Source of the DNA: Dreissena polymorpha
Lineage: Eukaryota; Mollusca; Bivalvia; Myida; Dreissenidae
Assembly (NCBI RefSeq): GCF_020536995.1
Contig: NC_068357.1
Span: 62,627,221 to 62,691,220 of the forward strand
Length of the DNA stretch: 64,000 bases
Reading direction: 5' to 3'
The notes beneath the pieces are model-generated. The model was not told the origin of the DNA, searched no databases, and saw nothing but the letters and a program-made list of their open reading frames with translations. The translations under genes were made by a program, and so were the position numbers. This document shows positions 24,301 to 39,300 of the stretch, piece by piece (the stretch's first letter is position 1; each line of letters opens with the position of its first letter).

Positions 24301-27300
24301 TATATATTATTTCCCGGCCTGAAAGGGTTACTGTGGGCATAACGGAAGTGTAGGCTGAAGTCTTGGTGCAACCCCCTTTCCGGGCCAATTTATGTGTGGT
24401 CCTGCCCAGACAAAAATGATAATATTTTAACATGAACTAATTACTATTAAGGATTGCATTGCATGTTTCTCCATATCAACCATTTTTTTAAGAATAATTA
24501 ATAGCAATCCAATTACATAATTTAAAATTCTGGTATATTAAATGAAATATTTTTATAAGCTGTAAATAAGTTATACCATTGATAAGCATTGAGTCAATTT
24601 CCATTTTTCCTTCTATTCAATTATTAAAGTAAATACAAGTTATTGTTTACATTACCTAAAGAATGCAAACACACTGTAAATTCTATACATGTGTATTCAT
24701 AATAATGTGCTTGAAAATAATTGTTATTTTGTATTCATTATAACTATACATGGAGGTACACTTTGTACAAAGCCTACATTTCAGCTGCATGAATAAGTTG
24801 CTGATTATGTGGCTTTCATTTGAAACAACTGGCCTGGTTACATTAAGGGAAAGTAACATGACATATTTAAATAAATTTTATGAATGAGTGAGAATTAAGC
24901 CACGAGACTTCCTTTTATGATATTATAATGTTAAATGAGACGGTAGTTGACAATTCATGCCATTGTTCCATTTCAATTTGTACTATAAATTTTGACATTC
25001 ATATTTCATAGGTTTTAACATAAATCTGTCATGCATATATCCACTATGCAAAGTGTTGGTTAAAGACAAAAGATGTATTCTTCCTTGGTGTAAATGGATT
25101 ACAGTTTTGGATGTATCCAGTTTGGTTGACATGACAGCAGTACATGGGTGTTTAATTGGCACAGTTACCTCTCTGATCCGTTTCCTTTTCTTGAATGCAA
25201 CTGGAATATCACCAATAATCATCATACCTTTCTGCTTGGTGGCCTTGCAAAGTTGAATGATATATATTATCATGTCACGATACATTTTGGTTTAAGACAA
25301 ATGTATTGATTGGTAGTAATTGTTGGTTTTTGCATTTAATTGTCCCCATTTGAATGATCCCTTTTGTTAGATCCCTGGTGTACAATTTCTATCAGTTAAT
25401 GTAGGCTTTTGTTCATGACCATTGAATTCAAACACAAATCTTGTTAATTCTTCCCTCATGGTTTTATTGGATACACTGTAATGCGGAGCCAAGCTTATTG
25501 TGTGTATTTCAAAGATTAAGATATGATTGATTCCAAAGTATTAAGATTAAAATATTATTAAGATTATCATTCTATACAATCTTGATGCTGTTTGAGCATG
25601 GAGTTCATACATCAGGACACTTATTGCGTTTTAAAAGATTATCATTGATCCGTCTTTTATTTTAGTAATGTTGATTGCTACTCATTTAATCTTCTGGTTT
25701 ATCTTCAATTTGGGACATGTTGGTTTTAAGAATGTTAGTAATGTTCCTTTATATCACAAATAGCTCTGCAGTACTTGGCACTCTTGATATTCAAATTGAA
25801 ATTGCCCTGGTCTCATGTGGCACTAGTTTCCTTATCCAAAATGCCATCCATTGTGTAGTTTGTTCAAAAGCATTATCATTTCTTGACAAGAAATTTGATG
25901 TATCTGTACCGTGCTTTAACTCTGTAAGTCCATTGATAGTTCCTCTGTCAGTTCTGAGTGATTTCCAGTAAAGAAAAATACATTCTTGATATTGTCTGTA
26001 AGATGGCAAGGCCTATGTGGAATCTTTGAGTTCTTAACCCTTTCAGTGCGGGAACCGAATTTTAAAGGCCTTTGCAAACAGTTTGGATCCAGATGAGACG
26101 CCACAGAACGTGGCCTCTCATCAGGATCCAAACTGTTTGCTATTCTGATAGAATTTTTTGAAAAAAATCGAAGAAAATGCTAATTTTAGAAATTCAGCAG
26201 ACGACATTTTAGCAGAAGACAAATTACCCAGCATGCAAAGGGTTAAAGATTGGTGGAAACTAAAATGTGTCCCTCATCATTCACATACATGTATAACATG
26301 ACACAATTTTCAAATCTCTCTGAAGAATTATAGATTTCTCTAAAAGCTTGATTTAGAAAAAACTTAAAGCATTTAACTTTAACAAAAGACAATTTAAAAG
26401 CCCTGCAGTTAAGTGATTGTTGAAGCTGCTTTTTTAACTGTTGTGGATTCAACTTGTTTTTTGGTTCATTTTTGTTATTAAAAAGACTGTCTTGTGCGAA
26501 ATAATCAACACAAAGGTTGCAGGATGACTGTTTGATATATATTTTAGTAAACTTGAAACTTTAAGTACACAAATTCATAAAATTGTTATCATGCTCATTC
26601 AGAATGATACCAGGTTTTTTTAAATCTGATTTTAGGGAAAGGGACCTTTTTGAGGAGGAAAAAATTGCGCAAAACGCTGGAGTTTGGGGAAAATAAAGAA
26701 AGTCTTAAATAATCAATTTAACATACTTTACTGTTTTTAAAACAAATTCAAGGCAGCAGATAATTTAATTATGCAATTTTTTTTATTTCTACACTGGATC
26801 AGGTCAACTTATATATTTAAAGGTTTAAACAAAATAAAATAATTATTTTTTTTTTTGGGGGGGGGGGGGAAATGAAATCTAGGGGAAAATTTACCAGCTC
26901 GGCGGGTCACGAAGAAGGAAAAAAAAAATGGATACAAAATCTGGCTGAACTCATACCTGTCATCTTTTGTGACAGATTAATGGGCAGAGACGTCATGACA
27001 CGAATTAGAATGTAGGACAAAAGTGAATTTAAAAGCACCATTGAGTAATCAATTATACAGTTCTGCATGTGGAGTGTTGCATGTCTCCAGATCATAAAGT
27101 TTTGATGCCACAACTTTCCGACTTTAGGTTGAAAGCATATTAAACCTTTCCTACAAGGTGTGGTGCCCCAATTAAGTTTCTTTTTGAGGATTTGTAAGAA
27201 AAAAAGGAAAGTTCCCTGATATTGGGTGGGCATGTGATTCTGGTGTAAGACTGTTTGAATGTAAGAAACATGCAACATGTGTTGGCGAAATAAAGTGAAC

Positions 27301-30300
27301 ATCATTGTATTTGGTAATTGCTTTACTTAAATTAGTCTCGGTGTACATTACACAATGTGTGAGGAAAAGTGCTCAAAAGTGTAACAGGGGTTGTTAATCT
27401 AATTCATTTATTGCCTGTTTCCAGAAATATTTCCCTCTATCAAGCTGGTTTAAAAAAAATTACTAAGTCTGACAAGGTAATTGCAAATTAAGATACTTAA
27501 TGAGAAAGTAAAATGGCCTTTTTTCATTTTTTTTTATTCATGTGTTAACTTTATTTTTGTACTTAAAATGTTATAATAGTAGCAGGACATAAATTAATTG
27601 TTTTTACGCCATTCAAGCAGTAATGGTTCTTTGTTGGTTCTTGTTAAGTCAGAACACTTGAATTTAATTTGCTGAATTAATTGCAGTGAACATAAATATA
27701 AACATTTAAATTTGATTTGCCTCATTAATGACAATGTTTGCTATTAAACATCCAGATATATAGAAATGTTAATAGGTATTAACCTGTGATCATCAAACAC
27801 ACATATTGTTTAGTAAAGCTCAAAGAATTAAAAAGGGTTCTCTTTCATCTGTTGTTTTATCGCTTAATTCACACACAAAGATGTCTAACACCAACACCTT
27901 CCCATTAAAGCAAAAACTTGCTCCATTAATGTGCCAATAGTTTGTTAATAATGAAGTCTTTGTTAGGGACAATATTTATACCAATTTACCAGTGATTAAT
28001 ATTGGCAATGTCAGAATTGCCTGAATGTGACATAGTTGAAGGTGCAAAAACTTTGTCCCTCTGTCTGGTCAAATCTCAAGTGCTTTTTTTGATGCTCCAT
28101 GTCAATGTGTGTAACGTTTTTTTAGCGAATGTTAGTTACTAATAACTTCACTTAAGTGTTGCTTTATTGTGTCAATGAATCAGTTCAACTTTCATGTTAA
28201 TTTGTATACATCTCAAGATATAACAATAGTTATTTTGAGCAATATTAAGTGCACATTACCAATTCTTTAATTTAAATAGAACATTATCATCTGGTTAAAA
28301 TGAAAAATTATAGAGTTCTTTTTTAATGATATTGTACTTTGTTATCCCGCGCCATAGGCGGAGGGATATTATTTTGGCGTTGTCTGTCCGTCCTTCCATC
28401 TGTCCGTCTCTCCGTCCGTCAGGAGCCATATCTTGGAACTGCTTTGGCGGATTTCATTGGAACTTGGTATGAGTATATATATGGACAAGAGGATGATGCA
28501 CGCCAAATGGCATTGTACACAATCTGTTCATAACGGAGTTATGGCCCTTAGTATCTTGAAAAAATGCTTTTTAATATTATCTCCATTAACACATGAGCCA
28601 GAGCCATGAAACTTGCCATAGTTGTTCTCAATCATCTGGGGTTGCTTCACATTCAACACCCATAACCCTAGGGACTAAGGTCAACGTCACACATTGAGGT
28701 CAAAGGCAGAAGGCCAGATAAGATGGGTATTTGCGTAAAATACACATGACAAAAAGAAAATATGCATGGCTTAAAATTTTGTTGAGTAACAAAACTCCTG
28801 ACTTAATTCGGATTACGCATCGTGTGCAATAGGAATGCGTAATAACCGTTTATTCATGCATATAAAATCATGTAGACATGACTGTTTTCCGGCATTGTGT
28901 GCACACCGGAAAAAAACGTAGTGACATCACCATCTATGTATAGAATGTGTTTCCCAACCTAATTTACTCCTCAGTCAAAACGGTATCATTTCATGTTGAT
29001 ACAACGGGCTCCCAGCTGCATTGTTAAGCATCGATATACGCTTATGGTGAAAACATTTGACATCACATTCGATAAAACCCGAATCGCCCAACTTCAAGCA
29101 TATAATTTTTGCTATCAATTGATCTCTTGTGTGGCACTATGGAAAAAACTTTTACCTTCAAGCACCTTTTTAAATGGCGCCAAAATACACATATAATAAA
29201 CAAGTTTTGAGGGCCAAGCTTAGAAGATTTTGATCGTGGCTGTACAGTGTGTGCTAAACAGTGGCTTGCCAAATCTAGGCTGGAAAAGAGATTAATGGCT
29301 GCTGATAAGCCAAGGGCAAAAAAACTCAGAAAAAACTGTTAATTAAAACAAAAGTGATTGCTTTATTGTGTACAAACTGCTTGTTATATATATATAGCGA
29401 GTTAACATAACATGTACAATTTATTATTAATTCTGATCCTTTGAACATAAATTCTCCTTCAAATTATCGGATTTTGATTTTTACTCATCAATTAAACATT
29501 TCATGAGTGAAATACCCCTCGGCTGAAAAAATTATCTGGAGCTCTGGTCAAAGGGCGTTGGCCATCCATCCAGAAAACTTTTGTGTCCAGAAGCATATTG
29601 GCAGGGGATACCAATTCAACGAATTTGCTTGTTAATTTTGTGTGTGCCTTATAATGGCTACACAAGAAGACCAGATACATCAGTTAATTAAAATCATTTT
29701 TAACAAAGACATGGTCCTTTCATGTCAGTAACTGTTATGTCACTTATACTGACCAAAACTGGCTAGACTGGCTGCATTTGTCACGTTTATGCGAATGTTA
29801 ATGAGATCAGGTCGGATGTAGCCTGCCAATGTAAATAACAAGGTGGGATTTAGCCAGTAGACTGAAATCTTTTGGTTTGTTTATAGGTGGTATTTTATGA
29901 GCTTCATGATGCAAGGAACGATAATAAAAAAGGATTTTCATCATTGGTATTGCTATTTTTGCATGCCAAACTATTATAACTGTTGGAAAAATATCGCATA
30001 GATAAAACTTTAGTGCCCTGTTCTGTAAAATGACACTTTGTTGTGGCAGATGCTTCCACAAGTGTTAGAAGGCATTCTGGAACTGTCATGTCTCAGACAT
30101 TGAAATGTGTGCCAACCATGAAGCAAAGGCTGGTTGCATGCATTCCATGGGTTGTGGTTAATAAATAAATAACGTTACAGGCATTGCTTGTAAGTCATCC
30201 ATATATTTACGATTCTTTTATGGGAACCTCTTTTGACATTTACCTTATTAGCCATTCCAGTTATTCTGCATTTCTTCTCTGTGCTTGTCACTAAAAATAA

Positions 30301-33300
30301 GATCTAGGAGACTATTAATGCAATAAATGTAGTAGTTTTGATATATATATATATGGTTAACAAATATCCAAACTGATATGCAATTGGAGTACAGTGTAGT
30401 CCTTCCTATATCACTTAACAAGCCCAAGTGAGTTGTGTACAATGCATTGTCTAAAATGTACAAAGTCTGTCAATTAGTGCTATATTTGATAAGATATGCA
30501 CAATCATGTCTGTCACATAATTAAGTCTTAATGGCATATGCCAGAGGTTTAGAGTATTTTCTTGCTTAAAGCCCAAATTCTGTAAACACGGCATAAGGTG
30601 TATAGTCTACTGCCTTAACAGGCTCTAAAATAGAAGTATTATTCATTGCTTTCATATGTTCATCAGTCTAAGTGATAATTTCTGCTTTAATTTTGGCAGG
30701 GCTTCAATAAGAAAAAGAACTGGGAGAAATAAAATTGTTTGACATGGTATAAAGAGCAAATTTGATAGTAGATATTGATTGCATCAATAGATGTTGAAAA
30801 GTGTATTCAATAGATCACTTGACTGAAAGTCAAGTAGGAGGAGAAACATTTAAGTGTGACATGCTCAGTGGCAAACATGTGTGATACCTTAAAGAAATAG
30901 ACTATAGCGTTTAAATTTGATAAATTACAAGTGCTTTTTGAAGTGATAAGAGTCACCTGTTTTTGATATGCACTGAACAGGTAAACAAATTTAAACACAA
31001 CCTGTAAATGATGTTTGAATGAAAGATCTCTTGTTTATTGAGAAATAACTTAAACAAAGTGTTTAAAAGCTGATGTTATGCAAACATGTCTGGTGTCTTA
31101 ATTGGCCAATTGCACCAATGGATGTAATAATTACCAAATAAGCACACATATCCACATGTATTGAAGACAAGACAACTGCCCAAAAAATATACTACTCAAA
31201 ATTTGTTAAGGATCACTTTTTATTTTCATTATCTTTAATTTTGGATAACGTTCATTTAAAATTGTTATTTTATAGGTTTTTATATTGGAATGTGTGTTTT
31301 TGATTTTTAGCTCACCTGATTGCTCAGGTGAGCTTTTGTGACCGGTTTTTGTCCGTCGTATGTCCATCCGTCCGTTAATTAACATTTGCTCGTAAACGCT
31401 CTAGAGGCCATATTTCTTTCCCATCTTCATGAAACTTGGTCAGAGGCTTTGTCCCAAACTAGGTCACAAGGTCAAAAAAAGAAAAACCTTGTAAACACTG
31501 TAGAAGTCACATTTCATGCCCAATCTTCATGTAACTTTGTCTTAATGATTTCTCGGTTGAGTTCAAAAATGGTTCCGATCCGTTGAAAAACATGGTCGCC
31601 AGTGGGCGGGGCAGTTTTCCTTATTTGGCTGTAGAGAAACCTTGTAAACACTCTAGGAGTCACAATTTTTGCCCAATCATCATGAAAGTTGGTCAAAACA
31701 TTGGTTCAATTTATGTCTCGGACGAGATCGAAAATGGTTGAGATCAGTGAAAAAACATGGCCGCCAGTGGGCGGGCATTTTTCTCTATATGTATAAGTGG
31801 CAGTTTTCCCTATGTGGCTAAAGAGAAACCTTGTAAACACTCTAGAAGTCACAATTTTTGCCCAATCATCATGAAAGTTGGTCAAAACATTGGTTTTATT
31901 GATATTTCGGACAAGTTTGAAAATGGTCGGGATCGGTGAAAAAACATGGCCGCCAGTTGGCGGGGATTTTTCTCTATGTATATAGTGAAAACATGTTAAC
32001 ACAGTAGAAGTCACATTTTGGCCCCATTTTCATGAAATTTGGTCAGAACATTTGTTTCCTTGATACGAGAGTTGAGTTCAAAAATGGTTCCGATCAGTTA
32101 AATAACATGGCTGCTGGGAGGGGGGCAGTTTTCTCATTATGCCCCCCCCTTTCGAAGAAGAGGGGGTATATGGTTTTGCTCATGTCGGTCCGTCAGTCCA
32201 CCAGATGGTTTCCGGATGATAACTCAAGAGCGCTTATGCCAAGGATCATGAAACTTCATAGGTACATTGATCATGACTCGCAGATGACCTATTGATTTTC
32301 AGGTCACTAGGTCAAAGGTCAAGGTTACAGTGACCCGAAATAGTAAAATGGTTTCCGGATGATAACTCAAAAACGCTTAGGCCTAGGATCATGAAACTTC
32401 ATAGGTACATTGATCGTGACTCCCAGATGACCCCTATTGATTTTCAGGTCTCTAGGTCAAAGGTCAAGGTCACGGTGACTCAAAGCAGTAAAATGGTTTC
32501 CGGATGATAAATCAAGAACGCTTATGCCTAGGATCATGAAACTTCATAGAAACATTGATGATGACTTGCAGATGACCTAGATCAATGGTCAAGGTTACAG
32601 TGACCTGAAATAGTAAAATGGTTTTCGAATGATAACTCAAGAACGCTTAGGCCTAGGATCATGAAACTAAATATGACTCGTAGATGACCCCTATTGATTT
32701 TCAGGTCACTAGGTCAAAGGTCAATGTCACAGTGACCTGAAATAGTAAAATGGTTTCTGGATGATAACTCAAGAAAGCTTATGCCTAGAATCATGAAACT
32801 TCATAGGTACAATGATCATGACTCATAGATGACCCCTATTGATTATAAGGTCACTAGGTCAAAGGTCAAGGTCACAGTGCCAAAAAACTTATTCACACAA
32901 TGGCTGTCAAGGTCACGGTGACTCAACTTAGAAAAATGGTTTCCGGATGATAACTCAAAAATGCTTACGCCTAGGATCATGAAACTTCATAGGTACATTG
33001 ATCATGACTCGCAGATGAAATAATGATGAAACTTGACCAGGATGTTTGTCTGGACAATATCTAGGTCAAGTTTGACATTTGGTTAATGTTTTATGAACCG
33101 ACTCCTCTCAGGTGAGCGAACTAGGGCCATCTTGGCCCTCTTGTATTTTTATGTATAGATTTATCATTGATTGGTGACGCTGGCTCAATCTAGCTAGAGG
33201 TGATCTTCAAATTACACATACTATAACAAGTGATCCTTAGCAAATTTTGAGTAGTATAGTTTCGTAAAATGATTTAAAGAGCCTAGTTGTTCACACTGCA

Positions 33301-36300
33301 TCAGCAAGCAGAACAGTCATAATATTTTGCCCAAAGCCCAACAGAAGTCAGAAACATGAGAACGATTTAATTTGGCTTCTTGGGTAACCTCCCTTTGCTC
33401 TAGCTTTCTCCCAATGGGGGCAATTTGTGTGCAGTAAATTGGGCTCTTAAAAAACAAGAGACTTTGACGCAATTCCTGAGACATATTGTATTTATCTAAA
33501 GATAGGTTTTATAATGGCAGCTGTTGTTGATTGTGGAGTGGAAACTTGTGATGCATGTATAGTTTGCCACTTGTATATGTATTAGTGTGCAGATGGAACA
33601 CATTAAGCCAAAGACTCACTCTTACTGAAACCTTTTGACATGACATTTTATGATAGTGTTTATGGGTGTTTTGTAACATTCTGTTGTGAACGTATTAAGT
33701 TACGTCATAATTGCTCTAAAGTTGTTATTTTTGTGTCAGAATTGATTATATTCTATAAGTTATTCACATTTCCTCCTTGACTTGACGTCATCTGACTATC
33801 ACAACAAATGTATTCTCTGTGTGAAGGCAGTATTACCATTTACACTTAGCTTCCGGAACTATGCAAATGTTTCCTGTACAATGTTTCCTGTATGTCTAAT
33901 GCATTTGTCCATTACCCATTTGGCATTTTTTCTGAACAGCTGAGCAATTCATTGGTTTCACAATAGTTAATTACTTGACAACCGACAACTGCCTAGAAAT
34001 CTCTGAAATTCCTGAAAATACAAGAAAAATGCCGTAAGCTGCCTCATGGTTACCAGATGAATAATTTTTCTTATACGTAAGCGATTGTTATGATTATGTT
34101 ATCAGTGAATGCTACTTATTTGACAGTGCAAGGCAACGAAGGTAATCTCTGGCCAATGTTCGGCAGCAGCATATATAGTGTGTTTTATGACATCTGGTGC
34201 TCCAGCCTTTTATTTCTGGAAGACTCGGCTTTTGGTCTTTGTTAGCGTCGATCACATGGCAATGCTTTTGATCATCTATTCTTTTGCGGGAGAATAGATA
34301 AGAGACTAAACTTCTTCCAATGTTTTGTTGTATGAATGGGTCTGTTTCGTAATTTAGTGTTGCATTGTGTATATGAGTTTATGATGGAAAATCGGTATCT
34401 CTGCATAAAACGTTTTTCCAGAAGCCTTGAGCTCTGGTAGTATGCAAATGTCAGTGAACTTATTGCTCTTAATGCCTGTCTCAGGTGCGCGCGTACCAAG
34501 TAATTGGTGGTATTTTTTCCAGTAAAATACCTTGACTTAGAGCCAACAAATAAATGTTAATGACTTTCGCAGTTTGGCTGCAGAAAAACCGATAATATTA
34601 CCAGAATGAAACTCAATGTAGAACCAGAACTTATTGCTTTACTTGCACACATTACTTTGCACCTTACCATGTAAATGCTCGTAATTTTCATTTGTTTTAA
34701 TGTGTTACAGGTGTTCGACTGGACAGAGTACGAGGGGGTCGACAGAAGTACAAGCGGTCCTCAGATTCTTATCCATATGTGCAGCAAATATTTCCCATTG
34801 TCAAGAAACAATGTCTCGATACCTCTATCAACAATCATTCATATAGTGGTATGTAGCCTATTTTCGTTCCTTGCAGTATTTTACTAGAAAAAGTTCAAGT
34901 TCCCCTTTTACCTGTAGGTAACTTCGGGTGGTGTACAAAATAGCTGATAATATTATTGGTTGTATAAGCTTGTATGACATAGATTTTGGACACGTATATT
35001 TGATCATAAACGTTACAATTTTTAAACTTGCTTCCATAGTTTAAATAAGTCATTAATTGATTGATTTCTACAGATTTGTTGGTACTTAAATGAGAACTAA
35101 TTCAAATATGAATATACATTGCTGACGGCTTGGTATTAAATTTATGGCCTGTCCAGTAATCTCACTGTTGAACTTAATAAACTAAACCTCTTAATTTCTT
35201 ACATTTTAAATTTCATATTTCATGGAGATTACAGCTCAGACAATTGGTCTGCTAATTTAGATTTAAATTTCCAATAATGCAAATTATATCAGTTTTTGCT
35301 TTGTTGCATCAAAGAAAATATTGACAAAAATATATGTATAATTAAAATTTGTGTACACTTGTGATTCAAATGAAATGTTGTAACTGCTTAAAGCCAGTAT
35401 AGTAATTAAAACTGCGTATTTTTCTCAGCTTTAATTTATTCTAATCATATTACATGCACTCAAGATATTATTGAAAAGGTTGCATGCTTGCTGAAATCTC
35501 ATTACACTCACTGCATACATATAAGCCTAAATTGCTGGATTGGAAATGTGACTTGTGCTTACTGTGTGACAGAAAATGAGAAATTTAACCCACTTTGCTT
35601 TCAGACCAAAGCAGTGCATTGACTTGCTAAGAGTCATCTGACTAATGAGTGAACAAAAGCATTTAAATTAATCATTGATGACTGGTTTTAATTATTGCAT
35701 AACATGAGATTTTAATTAAACTGAGCAAGATATGGCCCCATTGGTGCAAACAGGTACCATGTGACATTGAAATTAGAAGGCACATAGTACCTTTTGCACC
35801 AATTGTGCGATATAAGGCTGTGTAAAATTAACTTTAAATTTTAAAGACTACATTTCCAACCCCGAGTTACTAATGAGCAGCAAACAACATAATACCTGAA
35901 CAGACTGAGTTATTTAAAGGCTGTTCTTGTTTTTATGCTGGTTGCAAAAGCCATTTTCACATTGCTTCTTATGGAGGAAAGGGTTCATTTTATTTTGCTG
36001 TGTGAAGATCTACCTCAGCCGGCAGGGTCTGGATAAGCCAACAACCACCACTTAACTCTTTCAGTGCTTGAACCAAATTTTGAAGGCCTTTGCAAACAGT
36101 TTGGATCCAGATAAGACACCACAGAACTTGGCGTCTCATCAGGATCCAAACTGTTTGCTATTCGAAGAAAAATCGAAGAAAACGCTAATTTTAGAAATTC
36201 AGCAGACGACATTTAAGCAGACGACAAATTTCCCAGCATGCAAAGGGTTAAAGTCGTAAACATGTTTTCCCACATATTCTTTGAAAAAAATTCAAAAGCC

Positions 36301-39300
36301 GACAGCATTTTAGCAGACAACAAATTTCCCAGCATGCAAAGGGTTAACCACCATTTTCTTGTGCTTTGTTTTGCTTGCTTCTCACTCATCCATTATCATC
36401 CAACACGGGCATGTTTTTCATTATGTTACAGCGAAACGTTACGTTTCAGTCTCGGATAACAAGACTCTGCAGCAGCTGATCAGCATCGAGCACCAGCTGG
36501 ATAAACTGTACGCGCATGCTGACCCCACCGTGAAGGACGATGAGTGCAAGTTCCTCTCAGTGCTCTCAGACCTGGCCGACCGGGAACTGGTGATCACCAT
36601 CAGCTGGGCTAAACAGGTCCCAGGTACATTGAGTTATTAAACTGGAGCAAAAATCCAGCTATGGGGGAAAGTTGCATCCCTGATAAGCCTGTTTCCACTG
36701 CACAGGCTAATCTGGGACACTTAACGCAGCATATGCATTTTGACCCATTTGTAGCCCCTTATCTTATATTAGTTTAAACCTATTTATTTTAGCTCGATTG
36801 CATCGGAAGCCTAAGGCTTATATAAACGCTCTCGAGTCCGTTTCCTGGGCCTAGAACCAGTACTTGGTGTCTTTGGGGAGATCTAAAGAATGCTCCCACG
36901 GTGGGGATCGAACCCGTGAACTCCCGGTCGCTAGGCGGACACCATATCCATTACACCACCATCTTATATTATTAAAAGACTCGAGTTTTAACGGCATCAT
37001 TTCCAACGCAAAGGTAATGATGAGCAGCAAACTGCATAAAACCTGAACAGAATCTGAGTTACTGACAGGTTGTTCTGTTTTTTTGCTGTTCGCATATAGC
37101 CATTTTCACTTTGCTTTGTGCGGAAAAGTGTTAAATCTGTTACTATAGCTTGAACGCATCACAAGCCTTAGGCTTATTGAGACACTAGAGTTAATTTCCT
37201 TGCAAGAACCAGTACATAGTTCTGGGATTTTTCAATTGCTGTGTTTAATAAAGTCACCTGGGCCTTACAGGCCCCAAATATGTCAAGATTTTGGCTGTTT
37301 GGAGTGTCATGTGTGCAGTGGTTGCTGTTGTTTTCAATTCAGCCACTTACAATGACCAAGGCCCATATTTTTATTGCATACTTGGCCATTCCAAAATTCC
37401 AAAATGGCTCTTGGCTACAACCATCTTAAATGAAGTTTTCTCTTTGAATTCAGGGTTTGCTGGTCTGAGCCTGTCTGATCAAATGAATCTTCTCCAGCAC
37501 TCATGGCTTGAAATCAACCTCCTTAACCTGGTCTACCGGTCTTCCCCGTACCACGGAGTGCTCAGGGTAAGTAGGAAGTAGGGCCACCAATTGCCTGGAG
37601 CTAGACTGCCAGGGGTAGGGGCAAGAATGACCGTTGGTGATTCTAGACTGACAGGAAATTGAGCTAGACTTTAAGGGGGTGGGATTGCACTGCACAAAGG
37701 TTGACAAGAATGCCAGTTGGTGGGGTTAGACTGACAGGGGTTTGGGCTAGATTTCATGGGACAAGACTGTCAGAGGGTGGGGTGACAGATTAAGGGGATG
37801 TGGCCACTCTTCCAGGGATTTGAAGCAGATACCCAGTGAGAAGAGTTTGAATACTAATAAGATTTCTTTAAATTGTCTTTTCTGACTGTTTGGCTACTTC
37901 TGGACACATTTAGTGAATATAGGGAAATGAAGTTAGCATAGTTGTAATTATATATGATTTCAGGATTTTTGTATTTTGAAGTTTTATTCCTACATGAACT
38001 ATGGTAAACTGAATGAAGCTTGTATTTTAGAAAACCTACAATCAAGATTTTTCAGTATTTCTATTTTTGAACTTTCACATACAAATCTGTTAACACTTAA
38101 CTGAGCATTATCAAGTTCTAAAATGCAAAGCCATTCCTTAACTCAGAAATCTTCATAGAGAAATTTTTTTATCATAGAAATGTGTGTATGCTTTTTGAGC
38201 TCTAGCTATATATATGTGACATATTTCGCAATTTTGTTGGCATTATAAATTATTATAAAATTACACTGCAGTTGATTAATATATTCTGTAAACAATCATC
38301 TATAATGCAGATTGTAGAGAGTGGTAAAGAGAGTTTTTCATACATACCACAAAACATACCACAATAATATGTTTTGATGATTGCTTTGCCTATTTTACAA
38401 AAACATCAGGAAATAAATGCAAGGGGGTTTCCCTCCCAAACGAATGTCCTAAATTGTTTTGTTTTTTTTACCAATGTATGCATAGAATGCAGTTCTGATG
38501 TAATGCATGCCTGTCTTTAATGGTGTTAATCTGGTTGCTAATTTTCTGTGTTACGTAAAACCTGTTCTAAATGTAAATGTCAAGTTGGATGCACTGGGCA
38601 ACAGGACAAGAGAAACAACTCTTGCACTGAATCCTTGGAATAAGATAAAGAGTTAAAACCATGGATAATTAAATAATTCTTGTCCCCAGTATTTCAACAT
38701 TTACGTATAATTTTTTATCTAATATTTATATGCATTTTATTTTCTCAAAAATTTATTAAGCTTACTATTTTGGCAACAATGAGCGCATAGGTACGTTTTA
38801 TTTTGTTGTAGAAGAATTGTAACATTTTAAAAACAAAACTGTGTGTATAAACAGACTAGAAACAGTTTGTGTTGTTCTTTTGTGGTATTAAATAAAAAAA
38901 ATATATTACTTTGTTGAGCTACAACGCTTGTAAAGCTTATACACTGTATTTTTCCTTTGATTTACTTGCTTATTGTTATTGTTCAGATATTATCATTTAA
39001 AACCAACATAGACAAAATAGCTAGTTTGTTGTTTATTTAAGAAATTAAAAGTGGCTTTTAATATTGAACAATAGTATAAAATCTTTTATTTCTTCAGTTT
39101 TGACATTTGTTTCAGATTGCAGAAGACTACAAACTTACAGCCGAGCAGGCGGAAAAATTTGGCTGCTCGAAAGAGCTTGACACATTGACCAGAAAAATGT
39201 GCAAGAAATTCACAAGCCTCAACATTACGAGAGAAGAGTACCTCCTCTTGAAGAGCATCATACTCTTCAACATTGGTAAGTGTGCATGTAAGAGAAGAGT

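Larger units (their letters stand above)
31190..33256. mobile_element. Mariner-like MITE (TIR TACTACTCAAAATTTG) carrying nested insertions
   Basis: TIRs TACTACTCAAAATTTGTTAA at 31190 and its complement ending at 33256 agree over about 28 bp and are flanked by TA (31188-31189, 33257-33258), the Tc1/mariner signature. Its own sequence is only about 230 bp (31190-31308 and 33145-33256). The rest is the inserted element 31309-33144. Confidence 0.82.

Noticed and set aside
26907-27305. 132-codon minus-strand frame
   Set aside because: No recognisable domain, lies in an ERR intron, base composition like its surroundings.
39092-39115. Alternative acceptor TTCAG at 39092-39096 for the LBD exon
   Set aside because: It would add 19 bases and break the frame from the previous exon.
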